Assembly: GCA_040510375.1 (NCBI GenBank)
Contig: JBEVJC010000025.1
Location: 1-64,000, forward strand
Length of the DNA stretch: 64,000 nt
Source of the DNA: JBEVJC01 sp040510375
Lineage (GTDB): Bacteria; Bacteroidota; Bacteroidia; Chitinophagales; Chitinophagaceae
Direction of reading: 5' to 3'
In this document: positions 54,254 to 63,625 of the stretch, piece after piece
How the letters are laid out: each line of letters starts with the position of its first letter
How positions within the stretch are numbered: the first letter of the stretch is position 1
The notes under the pieces: model-generated
Database searches by the model: none
Seen by the model: the letters and a program-made list of their open reading frames with translations, nothing else
Told to the model about the DNA's origin: nothing
Program-made: the position numbers and the translations under genes

Positions 54254-56800
54254 ATGAAGCGTTGCCTTGTAGTTATTTTCTCTTTCTTTTTCTGCTTTAA
54301 CCTGTCCGCCCAGAATGATACCGACCACACCCAGGAAACAACCCGGATCTCCATCAGTTCCAATCGCATTTTTGGAAAAATCCAGGAAAAAACCACGGGC
54401 AAAGGAATAGAATCGGCATCGGCACAACTTTTTGTCAAAGACCAGCTGGGTCAGGATTCCCTGGTGCGCGGAATGCTCACCCGGGCCAATGGTGATTTCA
54501 ATTTTGATGACCTGCCCGATCAGCGTTTATTCCGTATCCATATCACCGCAATTGGTTTTGATGAGATCGACCAGTTGTTGAACGTTACGGAATATACTTC
54601 GGATAATAAAAAATTCAGTGTCGACCTGGGTAATATGCCGCTGGCAGCTTCTATTCAACAACTGGGTGGGGTGACCGTTTCGGCTTCGCGGCCAACACTT
54701 GAAATGGGTATCGATCGTAAGGTCTTTAATGCTTCCAAAAGCCTGGTTGCAGCAGGAGGTACCGCCGTGGATCTTATGAAGAATATTCCTTCTGTATCGG
54801 TTGACATTGATGGTAACGTGCAGTTGCGCAACAATACGCCCCAGATCTTCGTGGATGGCCGGCCCACGATACTTACACTCGATCAGATCCCTGCTGAAAA
54901 TATTGAACGGGTGGAACTGATCACCAATCCCTCTGCACGTTTTGATGCCGCCAGTTCAGGGGGTATTATCAATATAGTATTGAAAAAAAATAAACGCGTG
55001 GGACTGAACGGAGTTGCCAGTATTGGTGTCGGAACCCCATCCGTTACCAATAGTAATCTCAATATCAACCTGCGCCAGGGTAAATTAAACTTCTTCCTGG
55101 CAGCGGGTTATAACCGCAGCGGTGGTAATGCCAGATCCGAGACAAAAAGAATCAACCGGGAGAACGGACATCCTACTGACCTGTTCAATCAGTATTCTTC
55201 AACAGACCGTACCCGTATCTTCCGTTCACTCAGAGGCGGGGCTGATTTTTTTATGGATAACCGGAATACCATCAGCCTGACGCAACAGGTAGGGGGTGGG
55301 CAGTTTCGTTATAACGAAAACCAGGACCAGGAATACCTGCTGCCCGACGAATCACCGGTGTACTTTGGAGACCGCACAACAGGAGGTAAAACAATATTTC
55401 GCCGGTACGCGACTATCCTGAATTACAAACACACCTATCCCAAAACAGGTAAGGAACTTACAGCCGACATTAATTACAACTATGGTAACCGCAGGGATGC
55501 TTCCTCTGTTTTTAACAGTTATGCAAACCCCGATGGTTCGGTCAACCGGCCCGCATCAACAGTCAGTAACGGATCAAAAAGTAATAGCGACCAGGTGACC
55601 TTCCAGGTTGATTATGTAAATCCGATAAGTGAAACAAGTAAGATCGAAGGCGGACTTCGCAGTTACCATAATATTTTTCGCAGCCTGCTCGATGTATATT
55701 CCCTGTCAACCGGTACTCCTGAAAAACTGCCGTTGAGTAATAATTATAAATACCGCGAGATGGTCAACGCGGCGTATGCTACCTATTCCAATAAACTTGG
55801 TCAGTTTACTTACCAGCTTGGACTCCGGGCAGAGTATTCAAAATTCAACGGGCAGCTTGTCGACAGCTCCTTCAAATTCGGATATGAATATCCTGCTTCC
55901 TCCAAAAATCTCTGGAACGCGATCTTCCCCAGTTTGTTTGTTACCCGGCAATTAGATAAAACTACCCAACTGCAATTCAATTATTCAAAAAGGATCAGGC
56001 GGCCCGATTTCTGGCAACTGAATCCAACGATCGACGTGAATGATCCGGCCAATCTCAGCCAGGGTAATATCGCACTTCGTCCGGAATTCATCAATTCGTT
56101 TGAATTGAACCTGAGTAAGGATTATAAATCCGGCAACTTCCTTGCTGTCCTGTATTTCAGGAATAATCCGGACGATATCACCCAGTACAGCGATACCATC
56201 TCGGCAGCGCAGTATGAGCAACTGCAGAATGCAGCCATCGACCCCAATGCCATCCTCAATACGTATGTAAACGCAAATACAACCAATCGTTATGGTGCTG
56301 AATTTACACTGCAGCATAAAACAGGTCCCAACCTTACAATTACACCAACCGTCAACCTGCAATACCGTACAGTAAATGCAAATATCACTGGTCAGGACCT
56401 GAGTAATGAAGGGTTTAACTGGGAAGCAAAACTGATTACCGAATACAAGGTGAACACGGTGAAGAAAAACCTGTTTACTGATATGAGCTTTCAAATGGTG
56501 GGTGAATATGAGTCGTCGGAGGTAATCCCGCAGGGCAGGACGAAATCGGTGTATGCTGTAGACCTGGCGATGCGTAAGGATTTTATGAAAAATAAAAAAG
56601 GTACTCTAACCCTGGGAGTAAACGACCTGTTCAATACCAACCGCTGGGGAACTGTTTATGACACGGATAAATTTTACCAGGATTCATACCGCCGCTGGAA
56701 TGTACGCAGCGTGAGACTTACATTCAGTTATAAATTCGGGGATGCCAATTTCTCCCTGGCCGGGAAGGGTCACCGGAATGAAGGGGAGGGGAATAATTAA
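54254..56800 (+). CDS. TonB-dependent outer-membrane beta-barrel receptor
   Basis: An 848-aa outer-membrane protein with signal peptide (cleavage near L-S-A-Q). Residues about 35-125 are a carboxypeptidase-regulatory-like beta-sandwich as in SusC-type receptors, about 150-240 the plug (G-T-A-V-D-L-M-K-N-I-P-S-V-S-V-D, then S-S-G-G-I-I-N-I-V-L-K) and the rest the barrel, of the outer membrane beta-barrel family 3 type. No SusD partner next to it, so substrate is open. Confidence 0.92.
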   Translation: MKRCLVVIFSFFFCFNLSAQNDTDHTQETTRISISSNRIFGKIQEKTTGKGIESASAQLFVKDQLGQDSLVRGMLTRANGDFNFDDLPDQRLFRIHITAIGFDEIDQLLNVTEYTSDNKKFSVDLGNMPLAASIQQLGGVTVSASRPTLEMGIDRKVFNASKSLVAAGGTAVDLMKNIPSVSVDIDGNVQLRNNTPQIFVDGRPTILTLDQIPAENIERVELITNPSARFDAASSGGIINIVLKKNKRVGLNGVASIGVGTPSVTNSNLNINLRQGKLNFFLAAGYNRSGGNARSETKRINRENGHPTDLFNQYSSTDRTRIFRSLRGGADFFMDNRNTISLTQQVGGGQFRYNENQDQEYLLPDESPVYFGDRTTGGKTIFRRYATILNYKHTYPKTGKELTADINYNYGNRRDASSVFNSYANPDGSVNRPASTVSNGSKSNSDQVTFQVDYVNPISETSKIEGGLRSYHNIFRSLLDVYSLSTGTPEKLPLSNNYKYREMVNAAYATYSNKLGQFTYQLGLRAEYSKFNGQLVDSSFKFGYEYPASSKNLWNAIFPSLFVTRQLDKTTQLQFNYSKRIRRPDFWQLNPTIDVNDPANLSQGNIALRPEFINSFELNLSKDYKSGNFLAVLYFRNNPDDITQYSDTISAAQYEQLQNAAIDPNAILNTYVNANTTNRYGAEFTLQHKTGPNLTITPTVNLQYRTVNANITGQDLSNEGFNWEAKLITEYKVNTVKKNLFTDMSFQMVGEYESSEVIPQGRTKSVYAVDLAMRKDFMKNKKGTLTLGVNDLFNTNRWGTVYDTDKFYQDSYRRWNVRSVRLTFSYKFGDANFSLAGKGHRNEGEGNN

Positions 56801-56843
56801 CCTCCTGCACAACAAAGATGATTATTCAGGAACGGCATTAAAT

Positions 56844-56885
56844 AAAAAGAGGAAGATAAACCAGGTGGTACATCTTCCTCTTTTT
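56844..56885. terminator. Bidirectional terminator between convergent genes
   Basis: Arms 56844-56857 and 56872-56885 pair over 14 bp with A-run on one side and T-run on the other, so it can end both the receptor gene and the FadL-like gene. Confidence 0.88.
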
Positions 56886-56904
56886 ATATTTTATCCGGAA
56901 CCCG

Positions 56905-58458
56905 TCAGATCTTCACCCCGAAGGTCAGCAACACATTACTGCCGGTTGTTTTAATGTTTGAAAATGTATTAGCCTTATCCGGTAAACGGTATGGGAAACT
57001 CACATCTTTTTGCAGACTATATACATAGGTGAAGTCAACAAAAAAACCTGCATACCTGTAACCAACCCCACCACTCACGTACGTTTTACTGGCTTTAAGT
57101 TCTTCGTCGCTGTAGGGATTTCCATAATAAGCAAAACCCAGCCGGCCCATGAACGTATTGAATTTCATTTCACCACCAACCCTGAAGTTCATTGCATTCC
57201 GGTAAAGTGATTTGGTGGCCGTGTTTACCCCCTGGTAATAATCTTCGCCGGTACCATCGGCACTACGGAATTTATTGGATTTATAAGTTACATACTCCAC
57301 TTCTCCGGTTATAAATCCCTTCTGCTGGCGAACATCCTCAACGCCATTTATAACATAGGCACCACTTGCCGTAAACTTCCAGGGACTGTTCAGGTCGTAG
57401 TCGTACTCCGGCCGCTGATTATCATTGAACATATTTGAGTTGACCCTTACAACACCCGGAGTGGTGGTACGGAAACTATCGAGATCAACCGCAATTGACC
57501 CTTCATAGCTGTCAGTAAGTGCATAGATGGTAGGAGTATGGATTGCAAGACCCAGGCGAAGACCAGCTCCGGCCTTAACGATCATACCCAGTTTTGCGTT
57601 TACCCCGAAACCCTTGGTGGTAAAGCGTTCTGTAAGTTCTGAAAAATTAAAATTGTCCCAGTTGCCGACAGCATCTTCCTCACGAAGGGTGCTCCGGCGT
57701 TCATAGTTTACAATGGGAATACCAATGGATCCCCCGATATATAAACGGTCGTTTCTGTTGGCTGCATATCCAATTGCCAGCTCAGTAATACCCCCGCTGG
57801 TTTCGATGGTATGCACCTGGTTCAGCAAAAGTGGATTTCCACCCTTCAGGTTATCATACATTGCCATACTGATAAAGTCAGGGAACTGGCCTCCAAGGGA
57901 AGCGGTATCTATCAGGAAGCTATACAGGGCCATCTTGGTGGCCAGTGATACATTGCTGTTATCGTCCAGCATCTCGTCGATCGACTGACCGCTATTGGCT
58001 GCCTCTGCCGCAAATTGTTCGGCATAGGAACTGAAATCATTCTGGCCGCCATAGCGGATCTTGTTGCTGAAGTTGGCCGTCCGGTTTACTGCGAAACTGA
58101 ACGTTTTATTTACCCAGGCACCACGGCCGGGCATTCCACCAACATATCCGGAAGTTCCCAGGTTAAAATAAGAGTCCTTCCTGCTGTTGCTGGTACCGCG
58201 AAAATCAGCCTTGTTTTTAAGGAAGGAAAAACCGGGTGATATAACCAGGTCGCTGGTACGGTAAAATGCAAGACCTGCCGGGTTGTTAAAGGTAGCGGAC
58301 AGGTCGCCTCCCAGGGAACCCATCGCACCTCCAATGGCGGTAGACCGGGCTGTACCATTGGTAGGTCCCCATGAATACTTCAACACATCTTCAGGGATCT
58401 GTGCAAAAACGGAAATTGAAAAAAGTGAAAGCGCTCCCGTCAAAATTTTCTTCTTCAT
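56905..58458 (-). CDS. FadL/OmpP1-like outer-membrane protein
   Basis: A 517-aa outer-membrane protein starting M-K-K-K-I-L (58458) with signal peptide ending F-A-Q. The segment G-G-A-M-G-S-L-G-G-D-L-S-A-T-F-N-N-P-A-G-L-A near residues 42-63 is the N-P-A-G-L signature of OmpP1/FadL hydrophobic-solute transporters; the rest is strand-rich barrel ending in an aromatic/hydrophobic C-terminus. Two earlier Met are possible starts. Substrate not told by sequence. Confidence 0.85.
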   Translation of the reverse strand: MKKKILTGALSLFSISVFAQIPEDVLKYSWGPTNGTARSTAIGGAMGSLGGDLSATFNNPAGLAFYRTSDLVISPGFSFLKNKADFRGTSNSRKDSYFNLGTSGYVGGMPGRGAWVNKTFSFAVNRTANFSNKIRYGGQNDFSSYAEQFAAEAANSGQSIDEMLDDNSNVSLATKMALYSFLIDTASLGGQFPDFISMAMYDNLKGGNPLLLNQVHTIETSGGITELAIGYAANRNDRLYIGGSIGIPIVNYERRSTLREEDAVGNWDNFNFSELTERFTTKGFGVNAKLGMIVKAGAGLRLGLAIHTPTIYALTDSYEGSIAVDLDSFRTTTPGVVRVNSNMFNDNQRPEYDYDLNSPWKFTASGAYVINGVEDVRQQKGFITGEVEYVTYKSNKFRSADGTGEDYYQGVNTATKSLYRNAMNFRVGGEMKFNTFMGRLGFAYYGNPYSDEELKASKTYVSGGVGYRYAGFFVDFTYVYSLQKDVSFPYRLPDKANTFSNIKTTGSNVLLTFGVKI

Positions 58459-58487
58459 CATAATCATTATTGTATTCTATCAGGTAC

Positions 58488-58534
58488 AAAAAAAGAGGAA
58501 ACACTCAAGCTGGTGCTCAAATTCTGTTTCCTCT
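58488..58534 (-). terminator. Terminator after the Gly/Tyr-rich lipoprotein gene
   Basis: On the minus strand a 10-bp stem (arms 58534-58525 and 58503-58494) is followed by a T run (A at 58488-58494 on the plus strand). It separates the lipoprotein gene from the FadL-like gene. Confidence 0.85.
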
Positions 58535-58559
58535 GTAAATTTATTATCAACTTATATTA

Positions 58560-59366
58560 TCAGCGCGGAGGTCTTGCAGGCGGTGTGCTGCTTCCACCAG
58601 AACTTCTGCCACTGTTACTACCGGATGACTGGTTGCCCGATGATGGATTATAACTCCTGCTTGGGGTGTTATTGTTCCGGCTTGGTTCATACGAACTATT
58701 GTTGTTATTCCTTCCTGAATTGGATGGCCTTGAACCGCCACCATAACTGTTTCCGTTGGAATTATTATATCTCGATCCATTATAATAATTGGAGCCATTA
58801 CTTCTTCCGCTATTGGAATTACCACGTGGTCTGTTTCCGTTTGTATAACTGGATGGGTTAAATGAAACTGGCCTGCTTGGAGTGCGGTACCGGGTCACCA
58901 GGCCTCCGCCATAATACCCACCACCGTAATACCCGCCACCATGATATCCACCTCCATAATATCCACCGCCATAATAGCCGCCACCATAGTAACCGCCATA
59001 AGGATTATAAAAGTTATTCCACATATGATAGGAACTCCATGGATTATTCCAGCCATAACCAAGGGCAAAGGCACCGCCGTAATAACTATAGGAAAGGGGG
59101 CTGTAAAAATAGTAATCATCCAACACGCTCCACTGCGTCCGGTTGGCCACACGCATCCTCAGGTAACGATTTTCCGCATAGGTTTCATAATCATCCGGAT
59201 CATCACCCTCTTCTGCCCGGTCTTCCTTCGTTGCCTTAACATATTCGTCCTGGGCTTTTCCCGGTGAATAATAAACATCGTCGGGGGTCTGACCCGTCCG
59301 ATATGCCGTGCTGCAGCTACTAACAGTAACCAGCAGTACTGATCCGAACAAAAGATTGAGTTTCAT
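58560..59366 (-). CDS. Gly/Tyr-repeat lipoprotein
   Basis: A 268-aa protein with a lipoprotein signal (V-S-S-C near residue 18, start MKLNLL at 59366; an upstream TTG adds 2 residues). Residues about 115-150 are tandem Y-Y-G-G-G units and the C-terminal ~110 are Asn/Ser/Gly/Arg-rich with low complexity. Probably surface-exposed and flexible; I recognise no domain. Confidence 0.75.
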   Translation of the reverse strand: MKLNLLFGSVLLVTVSSCSTAYRTGQTPDDVYYSPGKAQDEYVKATKEDRAEEGDDPDDYETYAENRYLRMRVANRTQWSVLDDYYFYSPLSYSYYGGAFALGYGWNNPWSSYHMWNNFYNPYGGYYGGGYYGGGYYGGGYHGGGYYGGGYYGGGLVTRYRTPSRPVSFNPSSYTNGNRPRGNSNSGRSNGSNYYNGSRYNNSNGNSYGGGSRPSNSGRNNNNSSYEPSRNNNTPSRSYNPSSGNQSSGSNSGRSSGGSSTPPARPPR

Positions 59367-59533
59367 GGCCAAGTGTTTTATACGGTGAAGTTACTACTTT
59401 TGCCTGATTAGTCTGCCTGAGGGCCGATTTGTATATTTTAGCAGTTACTAACGAGCGGTTGGTCGAATTTACATCGAATTGTACAACAAACTCCGCACCA
59501 TCTGTTAATAAAAACGTAAACAAGCCGATAAAA

Positions 59534-61012
59534 ATGAGCAAGGTTATCACTTCAAGAGCAGAGGATTATTCGCAATGGTATAACGACCTGGTTATAAAAG
59601 GAGGACTGGCGGATTATTCCGCAGTTAAGGGTTGTATGGTAATTAAACCCTATGGTTTTGGTTTATGGGAAAATATGCGTGACCAGCTGGACAAACGGTT
59701 TAAGGAAACCGGGCATGTGAATGCCTATTTCCCCTTACTGGTGCCCAAGAGTCTCTTTGAAGCGGAGGAAAAAAATGCGGAGGGTTTTGCAAAGGAATGC
59801 GCCATCGTTACCCACTATCGTCTCAAGGCCGATCCTTCCAAAAAAGGAAAACTGATGATCGATCCGGAAGCCAAACTGGAAGAAGAGCTGGTAATCCGCC
59901 CCACCAGTGAGGCAATCATCTGGAACACTTATCGCGATTGGATCCAGAGTTACCGCGATCTGCCCCTGCTGATCAACCAATGGGCAAATGTGGTTCGCTG
60001 GGAAATGCGCACCAGGTTATTTCTCCGTACTGCCGAATTCCTCTGGCAGGAAGGACATACTGCCCATGCCACAAGGGAAGAAGCTATTGAAGAAACGGTG
60101 AAGATGCTGGGTGTTTACGCAGAATTTGTGGAAGAATATATGGCGTTGCCTGTGATAAAGGGTATTAAAACACCGGGTGAACGTTTCGCCGGCGCAGAAG
60201 ATACTTATTGTATAGAGGCACTGATGCAGGATGGTAAAGCCTTACAGGCGGGGACTTCCCATTTCCTGGGACAAAATTTCGCAAAGGCATTTGAAGTCAA
60301 GTTTTCCAATAAAGACAACCAGCAGGAATATGTGTGGGCAACCAGCTGGGGAGTTAGTACGCGTCTGATTGGAGCGCTGGTAATGGCTCATAGTGATGAT
60401 GAAGGATTGGTGCTGCCTCCGAAGATTGCACCACTCCAGGTGGTGATCGTTCCTATCTATAAAGGGGATGATCAGAAAAAACTAATCGACGAACAGGCCT
60501 TCCAGCTGATGGAACAATTGAAGCGGTTGGGCGTGCGGGTTAAATATGACGACAATGATAATAACCGGCCGGGCTGGAAATTTGCGGAGTATGAAATGAA
60601 GGGTGTGCCCGTGCGTGTAGCCATCGGTGCACGTGACCTGGAAAAGGGGGTAGTGGAAGTGGCGAGACGTGATACAAAATTGAAAGAAACCATTCACCTG
60701 GATGGGATTGCACAATATATTGATGGCCTGCTGCTGGATATCCAGCACTCGATGTTTAAAAAAGCAAAGGCCTTCCAGTTGGACCATATAACCGAAGCAA
60801 ACAACTGGGATGAATTTGTGAAACTGCTCGACGAAAAAACGGGATTTATTTCTGCCCATTGGGACGGAACCGATGAAACGGAAGAAGCTATCAAGGAAAA
60901 AACAAAGGCCACCATCCGGTGTATCCCACTTGATAATAAACCGGAAGCCGGTGTTTGTATCCTGACTGGAAAACCATCGGCCCAACGGGTGCTGTTTGCC
61001 CGCGCATACTAG
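59534..61012 (+). CDS. proS: Proline--tRNA ligase
   Basis: A 492-aa class II synthetase of the shorter, archaeal-like ProS type without the bacterial editing insertion. R-P-T-S-E-A-I-I-W (motif 2 area), R-T-R-L-F-L-R-T-A-E-F-L-W-Q-E-G-H-T-A-H and G-T-S-H-F-L-G-Q-N-F are present. Start MSKVITSRAEDY at 59534. Shares the intergenic region with the divergent lipoprotein gene. Confidence 0.95.
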   Translation: MSKVITSRAEDYSQWYNDLVIKGGLADYSAVKGCMVIKPYGFGLWENMRDQLDKRFKETGHVNAYFPLLVPKSLFEAEEKNAEGFAKECAIVTHYRLKADPSKKGKLMIDPEAKLEEELVIRPTSEAIIWNTYRDWIQSYRDLPLLINQWANVVRWEMRTRLFLRTAEFLWQEGHTAHATREEAIEETVKMLGVYAEFVEEYMALPVIKGIKTPGERFAGAEDTYCIEALMQDGKALQAGTSHFLGQNFAKAFEVKFSNKDNQQEYVWATSWGVSTRLIGALVMAHSDDEGLVLPPKIAPLQVVIVPIYKGDDQKKLIDEQAFQLMEQLKRLGVRVKYDDNDNNRPGWKFAEYEMKGVPVRVAIGARDLEKGVVEVARRDTKLKETIHLDGIAQYIDGLLLDIQHSMFKKAKAFQLDHITEANNWDEFVKLLDEKTGFISAHWDGTDETEEAIKEKTKATIRCIPLDNKPEAGVCILTGKPSAQRVLFARAY

Positions 61013-61088
61013 AATCATGCAAAAACTTGGAGGGTTGGTTTCACAATTCTATATTTAAGGATCGAATAAACCAACCAAACCAAATACA

Positions 61089-61565
61089 ATGGAACAACAA
61101 CAACAACAACCAGAAAACCTTTCCCTGTTCGGTCTGTCGATCGACACAACATCCAAAACCCATTTAAGCGAAGCGGCACGCTGGGCAAAATTCCTGGCAA
61201 TTGTCGGATTTATCGGATGCGCCCTGATAGTACTGATGGGCATTTTCTTTTCCAGCATCATGTCAACCATGATGTCTGGCGGGAGCGGGATAGGTTATTC
61301 GGATAACGTAGCGGCGGGCGCGGGGACCATCGCGGCGGTGATGTATATTATTATTGCACTGGTCTATTTTTTCCCCTGCCTGTTCCTGTTTCGTTTTGCC
61401 ACCAAAATGAAAGAAGCCATTGCCACCAATGAACAGGATACATTAAATGTCTCGTTCCAGAACCTTAAGGCAGTGTTTCGTTTTATAGGTATCCTCACCG
61501 TATTGGGCCTGGTACTCTGGGTACTGATCCTGCTGAGCACCCTGATCGGTTCTACTATGTTTTAA
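61089..61565 (+). CDS. DUF5362-like small membrane protein
   Basis: A 158-aa membrane protein: Gln-rich start, two hydrophobic helices near residues 37-60 and 80-105 with a Gly/Ser loop between, a short amphipathic helix and a third hydrophobic stretch near 132-155. Layout fits DUF5362; role unknown. A terminator follows. Confidence 0.75.
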   Translation: MEQQQQQPENLSLFGLSIDTTSKTHLSEAARWAKFLAIVGFIGCALIVLMGIFFSSIMSTMMSGGSGIGYSDNVAAGAGTIAAVMYIIIALVYFFPCLFLFRFATKMKEAIATNEQDTLNVSFQNLKAVFRFIGILTVLGLVLWVLILLSTLIGSTMF

Positions 61566-61596
61566 ACAAAAAACGAATATCGGTTTCAATTAATTG

Positions 61597-61628
61597 AACC
61601 GGGGGGCCATTCCGGCTGCCCGGTTTTT
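61597..61628 (+). terminator. Terminator of the DUF5362-like gene
   Basis: AACCGGG (61597-61603) pairs with CCCGGTT (61619-61625), inner G/C bases extend it, and a T run follows. Confidence 0.8.
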
Positions 61629-61702
61629 GTTTTTCTGGTATAATACAGATGCGGTTCAGGCAGACCGGAGTACTACCCTTATAAGTTAACGGAACCCCGG
61701 TT

Positions 61703-62512
61703 TTATTTTGTGGACAGGTAATTATAATCTTTCAGGAGCGTTTCAAGAAATTCAACGGGACTCTGTTCGGTCTGGATCTTCAGGTGCTGCAAAATCTTAA
61801 AGGTGGCTGTCAGGGCCATCTCCGGATCCTGTTTACGTTTGGCTGCTTCCAGGATATTTTTAATCGCATTGATATCGCGGTCGCTTAGCTGCATGATTTG
61901 CGGGTATACAGGGACATAAGTTTCTTCCACTTCCTGGAATACAGTTTCCTCTATATCTGCCTGCTGGCTGGTGCGGATGATAATTGTCTTTGCCAGCATA
62001 TCACCAATACGCTGGCTTTTTTTAGATGCCACCACCAGGATGATATCGGTGAGCAGGAACGCCACCACCGCTGTTACCAGGAAAATGGTCTCGGGACTAC
62101 CGCCTCCGCCTTGCAGAAAATAGATAAGCAGGATTACAATCCACACATCGGAAACGCGGAGTAACCAGCGGATAATAAACTGGCCCGGCGATGGCCGGCC
62201 ACCATTTTCATTGACCACCCTGATGCCCATGATTTTTTTGCCGATACTCTGGCCATTCATTGTGATCTCCATTACAACATGGTAGATAAATACCGGCAGG
62301 CTGAGGAGCACGGCTACTGCGCTGATATTGTAATATGAATCCTCGTTCCCAACCATATTATTGACAATACTCCGGAAGAACTCCGTAGCAATCCTGATAT
62401 AGATAAACTGGACAAGCATATCAATTGCCAGGGCAAACAACCGCCGGTAAAATTCCGGTATCTCAAATTCCAGGTCAATATTAAATGTAGTGGGCACCCT
62501 GATTACGGCCAT
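61703..62512 (-). CDS. RDD-family membrane protein
   Basis: A 269-aa protein with the RDD motif near the start (F-Y-R-R-L-F-A-L-A-I-D-M-L) and G-K-K-I-M-G-I-R-V-V-N before the second helix pair. The C-terminal ~100 residues are soluble and helical. The gene is divergent from a SpoIIM-like gene, a frequent pairing in Bacteroidota beside MoxR/DUF58 loci. Function unclear. Confidence 0.9.
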   Translation of the reverse strand: MAVIRVPTTFNIDLEFEIPEFYRRLFALAIDMLVQFIYIRIATEFFRSIVNNMVGNEDSYYNISAVAVLLSLPVFIYHVVMEITMNGQSIGKKIMGIRVVNENGGRPSPGQFIIRWLLRVSDVWIVILLIYFLQGGGGSPETIFLVTAVVAFLLTDIILVVASKKSQRIGDMLAKTIIIRTSQQADIEETVFQEVEETYVPVYPQIMQLSDRDINAIKNILEAAKRKQDPEMALTATFKILQHLKIQTEQSPVEFLETLLKDYNYLSTK

Positions 62513-62655
62513 GAATACTCAATTTTCGCTGGTAAATTAGCTTTTTTATCCCATCACGTGTTTTTTTTGGTGAATTTTATCATACAGGAAATGACCTTAC
62601 TTTATTCTGTTGATCTTATCCAAAAAACAGTATTTTACAAACCAAATCACCACCG

Positions 62656-63624
62656 TTGAGAGAAGCACTGTTCATTAAAAAGAATAAAGACCGCTGGTTG
62701 CGCAACCAGCACATGCCTTCTTCGGATCCCGATGAAATGGCTGCTGATTTTACACAGCTGGTTGATGACCTGGCCTATGCCAAAACATTTTATCCAACGA
62801 GTAAGGTTACCACATATGTTAACAAACAGGCGTCGTCCATTTACCTGAATATCTACCGCAACCGGAAGGAAGAAACCAACCGGTTGCTGAATTTCTGGAA
62901 GTATGATCTGCCACTGACCATCCGTAAACATCACCGGACCGTATTTTTTTCCTTTATACTTTTTTTAATCTTTTTTTCGATAGGTTTTTTTGTCTCCCTT
63001 CACGATCCTGAAATGGCTTCCGGCGTACTGGGCCCCGAATATGTATCGAAGACCATGGAAAATATTGAAGCCGGTAATCCGTTTGGAATTTACGAATCGG
63101 GTAATCCCATCCTGAGCTGGCTGCATCTTATGATCCATAATATCAGGGTGTCATTCCTGATGTTTGTGTCGGGAATTTTTGCAGGTATACCCAGTCTCTA
63201 CATGCTTTCAGAAAATGCGATCATGGTGGGCGTATTTGACCAGATGTTTGCTGCCCGGGGTTTTGGAATCCAGTTCTTCCTGGTTGTTTTTATCCATGGT
63301 ACACTTGAACTGACAGCACTTATTATCGCGGCTGCCGCTGGCCTGATCCTTGGAAAAAGTTATCTCTTTCCCGGAACTGTGTCGCGACTCGAAGCATTTA
63401 AACAGGGAGCAAAAGATGGTGTGAAAATTATGATCGGATTACTTCCTGTGTTTGGCCTGGCTGCTTTCTTTGAAGGATTTATTACCAGGCTTTATAATGA
63501 TCTTTCAATGTTTACCAGTCTGATTACAGGTCTCTCCGTATTATTTGTAATCTGGTATTTTATTATTTATCCCATCCGCCTTGGAAAGAAAATGGCCGCA
63601 GTATTAAATGAGGAGGAAGTATAA
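62656..63624 (+). CDS. Stage II sporulation protein M-like membrane protein
   Basis: A 322-aa multi-helix membrane protein of the SpoIIM/DUF95 family: M-R-E-A-L-F-I-K-K-N-K at the start is typical, though its first codon is TTG. The family core H-N-I-R-V-S-F near residue 155 and G-T-L-E-L-T-A near 216-222 are present. Not a sporulation marker in this phylum. Followed 1 base later by the cut gene at the window end. Confidence 0.9.
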   Translation: MREALFIKKNKDRWLRNQHMPSSDPDEMAADFTQLVDDLAYAKTFYPTSKVTTYVNKQASSIYLNIYRNRKEETNRLLNFWKYDLPLTIRKHHRTVFFSFILFLIFFSIGFFVSLHDPEMASGVLGPEYVSKTMENIEAGNPFGIYESGNPILSWLHLMIHNIRVSFLMFVSGIFAGIPSLYMLSENAIMVGVFDQMFAARGFGIQFFLVVFIHGTLELTALIIAAAAGLILGKSYLFPGTVSRLEAFKQGAKDGVKIMIGLLPVFGLAAFFEGFITRLYNDLSMFTSLITGLSVLFVIWYFIIYPIRLGKKMAAVLNEEEV

Positions 63625-63625
63625 C

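Noticed and set aside
58862..59239. His/Asn-rich plus-strand ORF
   Set aside because: It is the complement of the Gly/Tyr repeat of the lipoprotein gene; the His runs arise from that repeat.
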